Shown here: positions 21,789 to 30,217 of the stretch, one piece after another | Position numbering within the stretch: the first letter of the stretch is position 1 | Layout: each line of letters begins with the position of its first letter | Assembly (NCBI GenBank): GCA_016296635.1 | Contig: JAEDIZ010000012.1 | Coordinates: 1-33,402 of the forward strand | Origin: Oscillospiraceae bacterium | GTDB lineage: Bacteria; Bacillota; Clostridia; Oscillospirales; Oscillospiraceae | Length of the DNA: 33,402 bases | Direction of reading: 5' to 3' | Position numbers and translations under genes: made by a program | Notes under the pieces: model-generated | What the model was told of the DNA's origin: nothing | Databases searched by the model: none | What the model saw: the letters and a program-made list of their open reading frames with translations, nothing else

Positions 21789-23129
21789 TTATGATTCATG
21801 AATCGTATCAATGAGGTCAAGAACGTCATCCACCAGATGACGGCCGAATTTCTCACCCAGCATGGAGGTGTCGGTCTCGTAGCCGCCAGTCACCAAAGAT
21901 TCCGGAGTGTAGAGGTATCCGGGCAGGCAGCCGTTGGCAAGCTCGTTGAAGATGACAGTCTCGAAGCCCGCCATGGCCTTGATATAGAGGCCGTATTCAA
22001 CAAAGACTTCGCCGGGAACGCCCACCACCAGCGTATTGTTGATGGCCAGAAGCTGAATTTCCGCAGGTGCCTCGTCCTCCAGAAGCTCGATGCGCGTGCC
22101 GCGGTTCTGCATCCTGACGTAGCCGAGCTGATCCTCGGAGCCAAGCAGCTTCAGGTTGGCATTCTGCCAGAGGTAGTATTCGTCGCGGTTCGTGGACTTG
22201 CCGTAACGGGCATAGAGGTCTTCATAGATTGCCTTGTCGTGGGCGACCTTCTTTTCCAGCTCCGCCTCCTCGCCGAAGGAGCGCAGCTCCAGCTCGACGT
22301 TGGCGTTCGCTGTTTTGAGCGTCAGCTCGGAGGTCCAGACGGCCTTGTCCAGTACGGAATGGGCGGCTTTGCCGAGGGTCCTGCCGACGCGCTCCGCCTC
22401 GTCGAAGTTCTCTCCCTGCCGGTAGTAGCGGCTGGACTGGTTGCCGGACGCACCCTGTGCGAACAGAACTGCAGTACCCGGCTCCATCTCGCAGAGCTGC
22501 TGACGGATGTAGGCAGGGTAGTCTGCCGTGCAGACCGTGCTCCATTCGTGGATAAAGGTGGGATGCAGGGTGTAGTTTACGAAGACGCCCCGCACCTTCT
22601 TGTCCATGTCGCGCACCGCCATCACGCTGACCAGCGGGTCAGCCGGGCCGCCGGGAATACGGCGGTTTCCGCCGATGCCGGACTCTGCGCCGCATATAGC
22701 CGTGCCGGAGGTAAACTCCGCCTCAAACGCGTTTTGCTTGCAGGATATAATCAGTTCGACCAGCCTGGTTTTCAATTCCTCCACGTATTCCTTCGGCTGC
22801 GGGATGCCCGCTTCGAGGCTTTCGATGTCCAGCCGCCCGGAAGCCCAGGGTCCGGAATGGGTGTGGATGGTGCTGATCATGATGTTCTCCGCCGGGATGC
22901 CCGCTGCCTGCTGCACCCGCGCCCGGACACTCTGAACGTGGACCTTGGAGAAGAACAGCAGATCGAGCGTTACGATTGCAATTTCTGTTTCTCCATTGCT
23001 GAGATACAGACAGCCCGCGTAGAGAGGGTCATGCGCGCCTGTGTTGTATCGGGGATAATGCGGATAGCCGCCGAGCTCCAGCCCCTGCGGAGGGGTGATG
23101 TCGACAACACCGCTGCCTGCTTTCATCAT
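21789..23129 (-). CDS. Neutral/alkaline ceramidase-family hydrolase, N-terminal domain type
   Basis: A 446-residue protein matching the N-terminal catalytic domain of neutral/alkaline non-lysosomal ceramidases. The start is MKAGSGVVDITPPQGLELGGY; MISTIHTHSGPW supplies the paired zinc-ligand His region, VNYTLHPTFI the next His, and FAQGASGNQSSRYYRQGENFDEAERVGRTLG the conserved central block. ALNNTLVVGVPGEVFVEYG-type sequence (LLAINNTLVVGVPGEVF) and ELANGCLPGYLYTPES near the end also fit. Eukaryotic and Pseudomonas enzymes are secreted and larger; this one has no signal peptide, so it is cytosolic and probably hydrolyses another amide, such as an N-acyl group on an amino-sugar compound. AGGAGGT precedes the ATG. 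It lies between the NagA-like and NagB-like genes. Confidence 0.85.
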   Translation of the reverse strand: MMKAGSGVVDITPPQGLELGGYPHYPRYNTGAHDPLYAGCLYLSNGETEIAIVTLDLLFFSKVHVQSVRARVQQAAGIPAENIMISTIHTHSGPWASGRLDIESLEAGIPQPKEYVEELKTRLVELIISCKQNAFEAEFTSGTAICGAESGIGGNRRIPGGPADPLVSVMAVRDMDKKVRGVFVNYTLHPTFIHEWSTVCTADYPAYIRQQLCEMEPGTAVLFAQGASGNQSSRYYRQGENFDEAERVGRTLGKAAHSVLDKAVWTSELTLKTANANVELELRSFGEEAELEKKVAHDKAIYEDLYARYGKSTNRDEYYLWQNANLKLLGSEDQLGYVRMQNRGTRIELLEDEAPAEIQLLAINNTLVVGVPGEVFVEYGLYIKAMAGFETVIFNELANGCLPGYLYTPESLVTGGYETDTSMLGEKFGRHLVDDVLDLIDTIHES

Positions 23130-23145
23130 ATACTACCTCCTGTTG

Positions 23146-24294
23146 TTATTCGTAGAACTCTCCGTTCAGCATGACTCTGCTGACGTCCATTCTGTCATTC
23201 ACGAACACCAGATCTGCCCGCTTGCCGGGTTCGATGGTGCCAATCTCGTCGTCCATGCCGATAACGCGGGCGGGATTCCGGGAGGCCATCAAAAACGCCT
23301 GTGCAATGCCGCAGTTGGTGTGGGTCATAATGTTGCGTGCCGCCACGCTCATGGTCAGCTTGCTTCCGTTCAGCCCACGGTTCGCGTCAAAGACAAGATC
23401 GGTCAGATACTTAAGCTCCTCCGGAGATTCCTCAAAGCTGACGAAGCTGTCCGTGATGAGGACGACCCGGTCAATGCCCTTGTTACGGATGATCATTCTT
23501 TGCAGCTCCGCATTTACGTGAACTGCGCCGGAGTCGCTGATTATCTCGGCGTACATATCCGGGTCCAGAAGGCAGGCTTCATCCGGGCCACTGCCGCGGG
23601 TGCCCGCCCATTTCACGTTCTGGCCGGTCGCGTCCATGCAGTGGGTCTGCAAATGCAGGCCGTAGCGCCGCACGCGGCGGATCTGCGCGGGCGTTGCCTC
23701 GCTGTGACCGACGCTGAACATGACCGTGGGATTCACCTGCCGTGCGTACTGCATGAAATCCTCCACGCCCTCGCGCTCCGGTGCAACCGCCCAGACCTTC
23801 GCGTCCAGTCCCGCTTCATCAACGATCTGCTTGAAATCCTCTGCGCGGATGGGGCCTTTCCATTTGTTCTGCTCCGACCGTGCGCCGTACTTGGGGTTCA
23901 TGTAGGGGCCTTCCATATAGATGCCCTTGAGTGCCTTTCCCGCACCTGGATTCTTCATCGCAGACCGGATGGTATGAATACCCTTGACAAAATCTTCCTT
24001 GGAGAGGTCATAGTAGAGTGCCCCCAGAATGGTGGTGTCACCTTTGGACAGGAAGTGATGTGCCGCCTCCATAGGATGGTCGTAAAACGACCAGACGTCG
24101 CCGCCGTGGACGTGGATGTTGACAAATCCCGGCCCAACATAGCTGCCCTGTGCATCGATGATCTCCACGCCCTCCGGCACGGGGAGGTCTGTTTCTTTCC
24201 CGCAGGCCGCGATGCGGTCACCGTCGATCAGCAGCGCACCGTCCCAGACGATGCCGTTTTCCAGAACCAGCTTTGCGTTTTTAATATATTTCAT
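23146..24294 (-). CDS. Second NagA-like N-acyl amino-sugar-phosphate deacetylase
   Basis: Paralogue of the protein at 2813, 382 residues from ATG 24294; the frame extends 27 bases upstream but there it overlaps the kinase more deeply. Motifs: VGPGFVNIHVHGGD (HxH), GIYMEGPYMNPKYG (Glu ligand), SVGHSEATPAQI and QTHCMDATG (His ligands), VVLITDSFV (catalytic Asp), and NPARVIGMDDEIGTIEPGKRADLVFV. All expected metal and catalytic residues are present. The start lies inside the last codons of the kinase gene (14-base overlap) without a strong ribosome site of its own, so it relies on translational coupling. Expected to remove an N-acetyl or similar acyl group from a phosphorylated amino sugar made by the kinase. 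Confidence 0.85.
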   Translation of the reverse strand: MKYIKNAKLVLENGIVWDGALLIDGDRIAACGKETDLPVPEGVEIIDAQGSYVGPGFVNIHVHGGDVWSFYDHPMEAAHHFLSKGDTTILGALYYDLSKEDFVKGIHTIRSAMKNPGAGKALKGIYMEGPYMNPKYGARSEQNKWKGPIRAEDFKQIVDEAGLDAKVWAVAPEREGVEDFMQYARQVNPTVMFSVGHSEATPAQIRRVRRYGLHLQTHCMDATGQNVKWAGTRGSGPDEACLLDPDMYAEIISDSGAVHVNAELQRMIIRNKGIDRVVLITDSFVSFEESPEELKYLTDLVFDANRGLNGSKLTMSVAARNIMTHTNCGIAQAFLMASRNPARVIGMDDEIGTIEPGKRADLVFVNDRMDVSRVMLNGEFYE

Positions 24295-25750
24295 TCTGCT
24301 CGTTCCACAGCTTTCTTTCAATATTTCGATATTTTCTGTACTTTTCTTCGTAATGCTCCTGTTTATCCCGCTCTGGCAGATAGGTGGTTTTTGCCGGAAT
24401 GCAGGGAGGCTCTTCCCGGCTGTATGCGCCGCAGGCGATGCCGGACAGAATGGCAGCGCCCGCTGCCGCAGCCTCAGAGGTCTCCGGGACGGTGATCTCC
24501 ATGCCGGTCACATTTGCGATGATCCTGCACCAGAGGTCGGACTTCGAACCGCCGCCGAACAGCACCAGATGGTTCACACTGCCGTAGGCATCCATTGCCT
24601 CCAGCAGAATGCGAAGCTGGAAAGCCACACCTTCCATGACCGCCATGGCAAAGTCGCCACGCTTGGTTGCCAGATTCACGCCGTAGAAGCAGCCGTCGGA
24701 CTCCGGGTAGTTGTCCGGACTGCTTGGACCGTTCAAATAGGGGTAGCAGAGCAGGGAGCTGCTGCGCTCCATGGCCTCCGCCGCCTCAAGGTTGATGGTG
24801 TCGTAGCTTTCGCCGGGAAAAAGGGTATCGCGCAGCCAGCGCAGGACAGAGGCCGCCGTGTTGAGCACACCCTCCGTGACCCATGTTCCTTTCCGCACAT
24901 AGCTCGACCAGCCGATGCGGGTATCGCCTTCGGTCTTTGCCTCCGTCCAAAGCTTTTCCACCGCAGCAGCCGTCCCGAGAGAGACCGTCATCGTCCCATC
25001 CTCCAGCCCCGCGCCGAGGGCGGCACACTTCTGATCCTGTGCGCCGACGGCCACCACGCATGCTTCGGACACGCCGATCTGCGCCGCCACCTCTGGCAGC
25101 ACCGTGCCGACGTTCTCGCCGCTCCAGCAAAGAGACGGCAGCTTTTCTTGGGGTATGCCAAACAGGTTCATAACCCGCTCGCTCCATCTGTGATTGCGGA
25201 TGTCATAGTAGATCGTTCCTGATGCCATACTGTGGTCGGTCACGGCCTTGCCGGTCAGCTTTCCGATCAGAAAGTCCATCGGCATGAGGAAATACCGCGC
25301 CCGCGCAAAGATTTCCGGCTTGTTTTCTCGCAGCCAGAGAAGCTTCGGCAGCGTATAGGCGCTGTCGTTTCGTTTTCCGGTCAGCGTGAACAGCTCTCGG
25401 AATGAAATGTGCGTTTCGATTTCCCTCACCTGCTCCTCAGCCCGCACGTCCAGCCACGAAAGGGCATTGTAAAGCGGGTGCATCGTCTCGTCCACCGGCA
25501 CGATGGTGATGCCCTGCGAGCTGATGGAGATGCCGCGGACAAGTTTCCCGCTGACTCCGGCCTTTTCCAGAACCGCCTTCGCTGTTTTCACGGTGAGCGA
25601 CCACCACAGCTCCGCATCCTGCTCCACCCATTTTTCTCTGGGCGTGATAAGGCCGTATTCCCGGTATTCGTCTGCGATCAGGTGTAGCTTTTCGTCAAAG
25701 AGGATGCTTCGGCAGCCTGTTGTTCCCAAATCGATTGCTAAATCGTACAT
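24281..25750 (-). CDS. FGGY-family carbohydrate kinase
   Basis: The ATG at 25750 has AGGAGA ten bases upstream; a GTG nine bases earlier is too near. About 489 residues with the two-domain actin-like fold of FGGY kinases: phosphate-1 motif YDLAIDLGTTGCRSILFD, ALSWLDVRAEEQ, the domain-II motifs VAVGAQDQKCAALGAGLEDGTMTVSLGTAAA, and the ATP-binding block HLVLFGGGSKSDLWCRIIANVTGMEITVPETSEAAAAGAAIL. It phosphorylates a sugar, polyol or ketose in the cytosol. Family members act mostly on open-chain ketoses and alditols (xylulose, fuculose, glycerol, erythritol), and substrate cannot be predicted reliably. It sits between the PFOR-like gene and the deacetylase, fitting a role in the first metabolic step after ABC import. 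Confidence 0.92.
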   Translation of the reverse strand: MYDLAIDLGTTGCRSILFDEKLHLIADEYREYGLITPREKWVEQDAELWWSLTVKTAKAVLEKAGVSGKLVRGISISSQGITIVPVDETMHPLYNALSWLDVRAEEQVREIETHISFRELFTLTGKRNDSAYTLPKLLWLRENKPEIFARARYFLMPMDFLIGKLTGKAVTDHSMASGTIYYDIRNHRWSERVMNLFGIPQEKLPSLCWSGENVGTVLPEVAAQIGVSEACVVAVGAQDQKCAALGAGLEDGTMTVSLGTAAAVEKLWTEAKTEGDTRIGWSSYVRKGTWVTEGVLNTAASVLRWLRDTLFPGESYDTINLEAAEAMERSSSLLCYPYLNGPSSPDNYPESDGCFYGVNLATKRGDFAMAVMEGVAFQLRILLEAMDAYGSVNHLVLFGGGSKSDLWCRIIANVTGMEITVPETSEAAAAGAAILSGIACGAYSREEPPCIPAKTTYLPERDKQEHYEEKYRKYRNIERKLWNEQNEIY

Positions 25751-25834
25751 AGCAGCCACTTCTCCTGATTGTGAATGGTCGGCGCAGCACCGCTGCGCCG
25801 ACCGCTTATGTTGGAATGGTTTTGGTTCTCGGGC

Positions 25835-27568
25835 TTATGCAAAGAGGACAACGATGGACGGCCCTTCATAAAGCTCTGCCTGATGCAGCAGGGATTCGAC
25901 CTTTTCCTTGTCCATGTCCAGAGTGATGGTCTTTGCGCACACGCCCTTTGCCTGATTGCAGGCGAAGAACGCGTCCAGATTGCCGGTGTGCTCCGCAGCC
26001 TTCTTGTAAATAGTGCGGTCCTGCACAGCGAAGAGGTTGACGTTTTCGCCGGACGCAAGCGCACGGTCGATCGCCTTCCAGTCCAGCGGGCAGTCACGGC
26101 TGTCGCCGGCATAGATCCAGAAATACTTTTTATGCAGGAACTCGATGGAAGAGCGGATGTTGGTGCAGGTGGAGCAGTGTGTGTCATCACGCACGTGATC
26201 GTCCAGCAGCGCCAGCAGCGCGCCATCGCACTTTTCAGTGTCGTCCTTCACATCCAGATATTCATAGCCTCTTGCAGAAACAGAGGGGATTACGGTGTTG
26301 TCCGCAAGGAACAGGACCTCATTGAGGATCCAGTCCCGGCGCTGTTCCCATGCTGCCAGCATACCCAGACCGAAGTCCACGTTGTTTTCCGACAGGGAAT
26401 TTGCCACGACCCAGCGATTTTCGCCAAGCTCCAGCAGCTTCCGCACGTCGTTCGCATAGTTTTCGCTGTCCAGACAGCCGTTCCAGTATTTGTTATCGCA
26501 GGGCTCTGCCTTGCCTGCAAAGGCGGCGTACGCCTTACAAACGTAGTCTGTCGTGCAGGTGTTTGTGCCCAGCGCATAGGCGTCATCGACCCATACAAGC
26601 TCGGGAGCAGCAGCCTTAAGCGTCCGGAAAAATGCATTCTTCGGGCAGGAGCCGGCGCTCTGGCCGACCAGAAGCGTCTGCTTTGCAGTCTTGGGCAGCA
26701 GGTTCCGGAAGGACTCTGCACAGAAAGGAGCCAGCAGCTTGATCTTGATCAGGCCGACCTTCTCCCCTGCCGCAGACAGCTTCAGGACAGCTTCCTCGAT
26801 GACGGAAGTCTGTGCGCCGAAGGACACAAAGACATTCTCCGCATCGTCTGCGCCCACGTATTCAGCAGGCTTGTAGGAACGACCGAACTTTTCGTTGATC
26901 TCGTTCAGGTAGTAGCTTACGATCTCGGGAGTCTGTGCGTCCAGAAGGACGGGAACCTCGATATCGCAGCTGATGCCGCGCTTGAGCCCACGGGCACGGG
27001 TGCCACAGAACGCGACCACGTCGAACAGCTTGTTGATCTCCTTATTGTCGGGCAGTTCGACTGCTTCCCGTTTGCCGGCTTCCTTTTTGCTGTTCAAGCA
27101 GACAACAAATGGCTTATAACTCTTGCCGATCGTCAGATGGGCAAGAACGGAGAAGTCGATCGCTTCCTGCACATTGGCAGCATAGGCCACCGCCACTTCC
27201 GGTGCAAATTCATAGCCACACACCGCTGCATCCTCAGCTGCTACATAAAAAACAGCCGGAAGATCATTTGCGGCAAACTTGCCGACAAGCTTATTGACGT
27301 TCAGCGCACCGGTATCTTTGAGGAATCCAGAAGCCACTGCGCCAGCTTTCATTGCGCCGAAGAGCACGCCAAGCGTGTTTTCGGTCTGCTCACAGCTGAA
27401 CAGCTTCGTCTGCTGGCCGAAAAGATTGACTTCGGCCAGTTCCGCTTTGTTTTCCAGTTCCGCTCTTGCATCGGCAAAGAAGGGACTGTCAAACTCGATG
27501 ACATCCGAAAACTTGTAGGCAATGCTGGCGGCGGCAGTGCGCTGGTTGAGTAAAGTTTTTTCTACCAC
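25835..27568 (-). CDS. Reduced PFOR-like protein without cofactor motifs
   Basis: About 577 residues from a GTG with GGAG six bases upstream (a GTG at 27580 is the alternative). Domain I of pyruvate:ferredoxin oxidoreductase is recognisable (EVNLFGQQTKLFSCEQTENT, then ANVQEAIDFSVLAHLTI). So is domain II (GRSYKPAEYVGADDAENVFV, then GEKVGLIKIKLLAPFCAESF and LPKTAK), and a shrunken thiamine domain (VVANSLSENNVDFGLGM; ALASGENVNLFAV; AELYEGPSIVVLFA). Normal PFOR has about 1,170 residues. Missing are the YPITPSS loop, the catalytic Arg of domain I, the whole two-[4Fe-4S] ferredoxin domain, the ACAGCGET cysteines, and the GDGWAYDIG...NTGGQ thiamine-diphosphate site (here GDSRDCPLDW). It cannot be an ordinary PFOR; a structural, regulatory or new catalytic role is possible. 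It sits between the binding-protein gene and the kinase gene. Confidence 0.8.
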   Translation of the reverse strand: MVEKTLLNQRTAAASIAYKFSDVIEFDSPFFADARAELENKAELAEVNLFGQQTKLFSCEQTENTLGVLFGAMKAGAVASGFLKDTGALNVNKLVGKFAANDLPAVFYVAAEDAAVCGYEFAPEVAVAYAANVQEAIDFSVLAHLTIGKSYKPFVVCLNSKKEAGKREAVELPDNKEINKLFDVVAFCGTRARGLKRGISCDIEVPVLLDAQTPEIVSYYLNEINEKFGRSYKPAEYVGADDAENVFVSFGAQTSVIEEAVLKLSAAGEKVGLIKIKLLAPFCAESFRNLLPKTAKQTLLVGQSAGSCPKNAFFRTLKAAAPELVWVDDAYALGTNTCTTDYVCKAYAAFAGKAEPCDNKYWNGCLDSENYANDVRKLLELGENRWVVANSLSENNVDFGLGMLAAWEQRRDWILNEVLFLADNTVIPSVSARGYEYLDVKDDTEKCDGALLALLDDHVRDDTHCSTCTNIRSSIEFLHKKYFWIYAGDSRDCPLDWKAIDRALASGENVNLFAVQDRTIYKKAAEHTGNLDAFFACNQAKGVCAKTITLDMDKEKVESLLHQAELYEGPSIVVLFA

Positions 27569-27597
27569 TTTGCTCTCCACACTTTCAAACGATCAGA

Positions 27598-28644
27598 TTA
27601 ATAATCCCAAGGAGTGCCCTTGAAGTGAGCGTTGTTATTCATCTCTTCCACATAGCTCTCCGTGTTGTCCTTGGTCACGGTGATCATGGGGATACCGACG
27701 AACTCAGGCAGAGTCTTGCCTTCGGTGCAGTGTTCGTACAGCAGTCTGACTGCGTCATACATCATGCCCTGTGCGCCTTGTGCGATGGTGGAGTACACAT
27801 CGTCGGATCTGATCATGGCAAGCGTGTCCTCGGTGTCGTCGATGCAAGCGACCTTGAAGCCTTCAATGCCGAATTCCTTAGCGATACGAGCGCCGTTGGG
27901 GCCACCGGTAGCGTCGCAGACGACCAGGCCGACAACATCGGGATGCGCGGTGAACAGGTTGGTGTAAACCTCAGCCTGCTTGACGGAGTCAACGGTCAGC
28001 TGATCGTTGGCAACGAACTCCATATCGGGATAAGCCTCAGCCAGACGTGCGTAGCAAGCTTCGCGGATCTGGTTCTGCAGCTCGATTTCGAAGTTAGTCT
28101 GCGTGTAGAGCAGCTTGCCCTTGCTGCCGCAGGCTTCTGCGATGGAGTCAGCGAGCATCTTGCCCATCTCATTGACGTCCAGGCCGTAGTAGGTGTCTTC
28201 GTAGGTGGAATCCATAACAACGTCGATCACGGGAATGCCGGCGTCCTTGGCCTTCTTGATCGCGCTCATCATTGCACCGGAGCTATACGGATAGGTAATG
28301 ATGCCGTCATAGCCGTTCGCAATTGCGATTTCGATCTGCTGGGCATAGCCGTCGGGATCAGAAGTGGTTGTGCCGAGGATGTCAACGGTGACGCCGTAAT
28401 CAGCGGCTGCCATCTTGACGCCCTCATCATACAGAACGTATACGGGGTTGCCGATGGTGGGGTTCAGCCATGCAAACTTGAGTTCCTTTGCAGGCTCTTC
28501 CGTCTTCTCGGCGGCTGCGGGAGCGGGGGCTGCTGCTTCTTCCTTCTTCTCAGCAGCGGGGGCAGCGGTTTCCGTTTTCGCCGCGCAGGCTGCCAGAGAA
28601 AGAACAACGCAAATAGCCAGTAAGAGTGCTACGAGCTTTTTCAT
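27598..28644 (-). CDS. Sugar ABC transporter substrate-binding lipoprotein
   Basis: A 348-residue ribose/galactose-type (family 1) periplasmic-binding-fold protein. The lipoprotein leader ends in LSLAAC with Cys about 20, followed by an Ala/Glu/Lys/Pro-rich tether to residue 53 and then the two-lobed binding domain: KFAWLNPTIGNPVYVLYDEGVKMAAADYGV, IANGYDGIITYPYSSGAMMSAIKKAKDAGIPVIDVVMDS, YYGLDVNEMGKMLAD, VVCDATGGPNGARIAKEFG and IAQGAQGMMYDAVRLL. AGGAGG precedes the ATG. It captures the operon's substrate outside the membrane. It follows the ATPase gene by 57 bases and precedes the PFOR-like gene by 29. The unphosphorylated ligand is probably a sugar or sugar derivative; identity unknown. Confidence 0.93.
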   Translation of the reverse strand: MKKLVALLLAICVVLSLAACAAKTETAAPAAEKKEEAAAPAPAAAEKTEEPAKELKFAWLNPTIGNPVYVLYDEGVKMAAADYGVTVDILGTTTSDPDGYAQQIEIAIANGYDGIITYPYSSGAMMSAIKKAKDAGIPVIDVVMDSTYEDTYYGLDVNEMGKMLADSIAEACGSKGKLLYTQTNFEIELQNQIREACYARLAEAYPDMEFVANDQLTVDSVKQAEVYTNLFTAHPDVVGLVVCDATGGPNGARIAKEFGIEGFKVACIDDTEDTLAMIRSDDVYSTIAQGAQGMMYDAVRLLYEHCTEGKTLPEFVGIPMITVTKDNTESYVEEMNNNAHFKGTPWDY

Positions 28645-28701
28645 TTTGTTTCCTCCTAAATTTTGTTTTTTATGTTATTGGCTTTCGCCATTAACAATGA
28701 A

Positions 28702-30213
28702 TTAACCGGTTGCATTTTTCATCATGTTGGCTTCGGTGATCTCATCTCCTCTTAGCTCTGCGGTGATCTTTCCCTCTGCCATGACGTACATTCTGTCACA
28801 CATAGCTATGAGCTCAGGCAGCTCAGAGGAGATCATAATGATACCGATGCCCTTTTTGACCATGCTGGTCATGATTTCATAGATCTGTGCCTTTGCACCC
28901 ACATCCACGCCGCGGGTTGGCTCGTCCAGGATCAGCACCTTCAGATCCTTGCAGAGCCACTTGGCCAGCACGACCTTCTGCTGATTGCCACCGGAAAGCT
29001 TCGTGACCATGGTCTCGATGCTGGGGGCTTTGATACTGATGTCCTTCATCTGCTTGTTGGCGATTTCTTTTTCCCGTTTCTTGTCAAAGATCACGCCCTT
29101 TGCAAGCTGATCGACACTGGCCACAGAGATATTCTCCCGAATATTGAAGTCCTTGATAAAGCCGGTGGCGCGCCGATCCTCAGTCACCAGTCCGATTCCG
29201 GCGTTGATGGCATCCCGGGGGCAGGTGATCTTGACCGACTTGCCGTCCACCCAGACCTCGCCCGCAGTCTTTTTAAGTGCTCCGAACAGGGCGTTGACCG
29301 TTTCGGAGCGTCCCGCGCCGACCAGACCTGCCAGCGCCACGATCTCGCCCGCATGGACGACCATGGAAGCATGATCGACCTTGTTTTTACCCTCGGTCTG
29401 CCCCTTCACGGTAATGTTCTCGAAACGCAGGATCTCGTCTCCGATAGGTACTTTTTCCTTGGGGTACATGACGTCCAGCTTCCGTCCGATCATCTCCTCG
29501 ATGATCGTGTCTGTCTGCTCTGCCTCACTGTAGCAGTCGGAGGTATTGATGGTATTGCCGTCACGCATCGTGGTAATGCGGTCACAGACCCGGAATACCT
29601 CGGTCAGCTTGTGGGAAATATAGATGCTGGAAATGCCCATGGTCTTGAACTTTTTGAGGTTGTTGAGCAGGAACTCGACCTCAGTCTCCGTCAGTGCGGA
29701 GGTGGGCTCATCCAGAATCAGAATTCTGGGTTTTCTGGAAAGTGCCCGTGCGATGGCGACCATCTGCTGCTGAGATGTGGAGAGATTTCGGACGATGGCC
29801 TTGGGGTTCAGGCTCAGACCCACCAGCTTGAGATATTCCTCGCACTCCTGATACATCCGCTTGCGGTCAATGATGCCGTGCCGGTTCGGAATCCTTCCGA
29901 GGAAGATATTCTCCGCAATGGTCAGCTCCGGGTGCATGGAGATCTCCTGATAGATCATCTCAATGCCTGCGTGCTCCGAGTCCACCGGGCTCATGAAGTT
30001 CTGCTTCTTGCCGTCCACATAGATCTCGCCGGTGTAGCTGTTTGCGGGCCAGCTCCCGGACAGAACCTTCATCAGCGTGGATTTTCCTGCGCCGTTTTCC
30101 CCGACCAGTCCGAGGATCTCGTTTTCGTATAGCTTGATGCTGACATTAGAAAGTGCTCTGACCGGGCCAAAGATCTTGGTAATGTCCCGCATTTCAAGGA
30201 TAGGCTCGCTCAA
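28702..30213 (-). CDS. Sugar ABC transporter ATPase (RbsA/MglA type, tandem domains)
   Basis: The start is taken at TTG 30213 (reading MSEPILEMRDITKIFGPVRAL) because AAAGGTG lies just upstream; the longer frame overlaps the permease and has no ribosome site. About 503 residues with two ATPase domains. The first has Walker A GENGAGKST, signature LSTSQQQMVAIARALS and Walker B ILILDEPTS. The second has a degenerate Walker A (LVGAGRSE), a good signature LSGGNQQKVVLAKWL and ILDEPTRGVDVG. The degenerate second P-loop is normal for this family. It powers the permease encoded four bases upstream. Confidence 0.95.
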   Translation of the reverse strand: MSEPILEMRDITKIFGPVRALSNVSIKLYENEILGLVGENGAGKSTLMKVLSGSWPANSYTGEIYVDGKKQNFMSPVDSEHAGIEMIYQEISMHPELTIAENIFLGRIPNRHGIIDRKRMYQECEEYLKLVGLSLNPKAIVRNLSTSQQQMVAIARALSRKPRILILDEPTSALTETEVEFLLNNLKKFKTMGISSIYISHKLTEVFRVCDRITTMRDGNTINTSDCYSEAEQTDTIIEEMIGRKLDVMYPKEKVPIGDEILRFENITVKGQTEGKNKVDHASMVVHAGEIVALAGLVGAGRSETVNALFGALKKTAGEVWVDGKSVKITCPRDAINAGIGLVTEDRRATGFIKDFNIRENISVASVDQLAKGVIFDKKREKEIANKQMKDISIKAPSIETMVTKLSGGNQQKVVLAKWLCKDLKVLILDEPTRGVDVGAKAQIYEIMTSMVKKGIGIIMISSELPELIAMCDRMYVMAEGKITAELRGDEITEANMMKNATG

Positions 30214-30217
30214 GATA

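Noticed and set aside
21798..23174. Long plus-strand frames opposite the ceramidase-family, NagA-like, PFOR-like and NagB-like genes
   Set aside because: Same reason: codon-bias shadows of clearly recognisable minus-strand genes.
25835..27568. The PFOR-like gene as a decayed pseudogene
   Set aside because: The frame is intact over 577 codons, with good operon spacing and no internal stops; the losses coincide with whole functional motifs rather than random damage.
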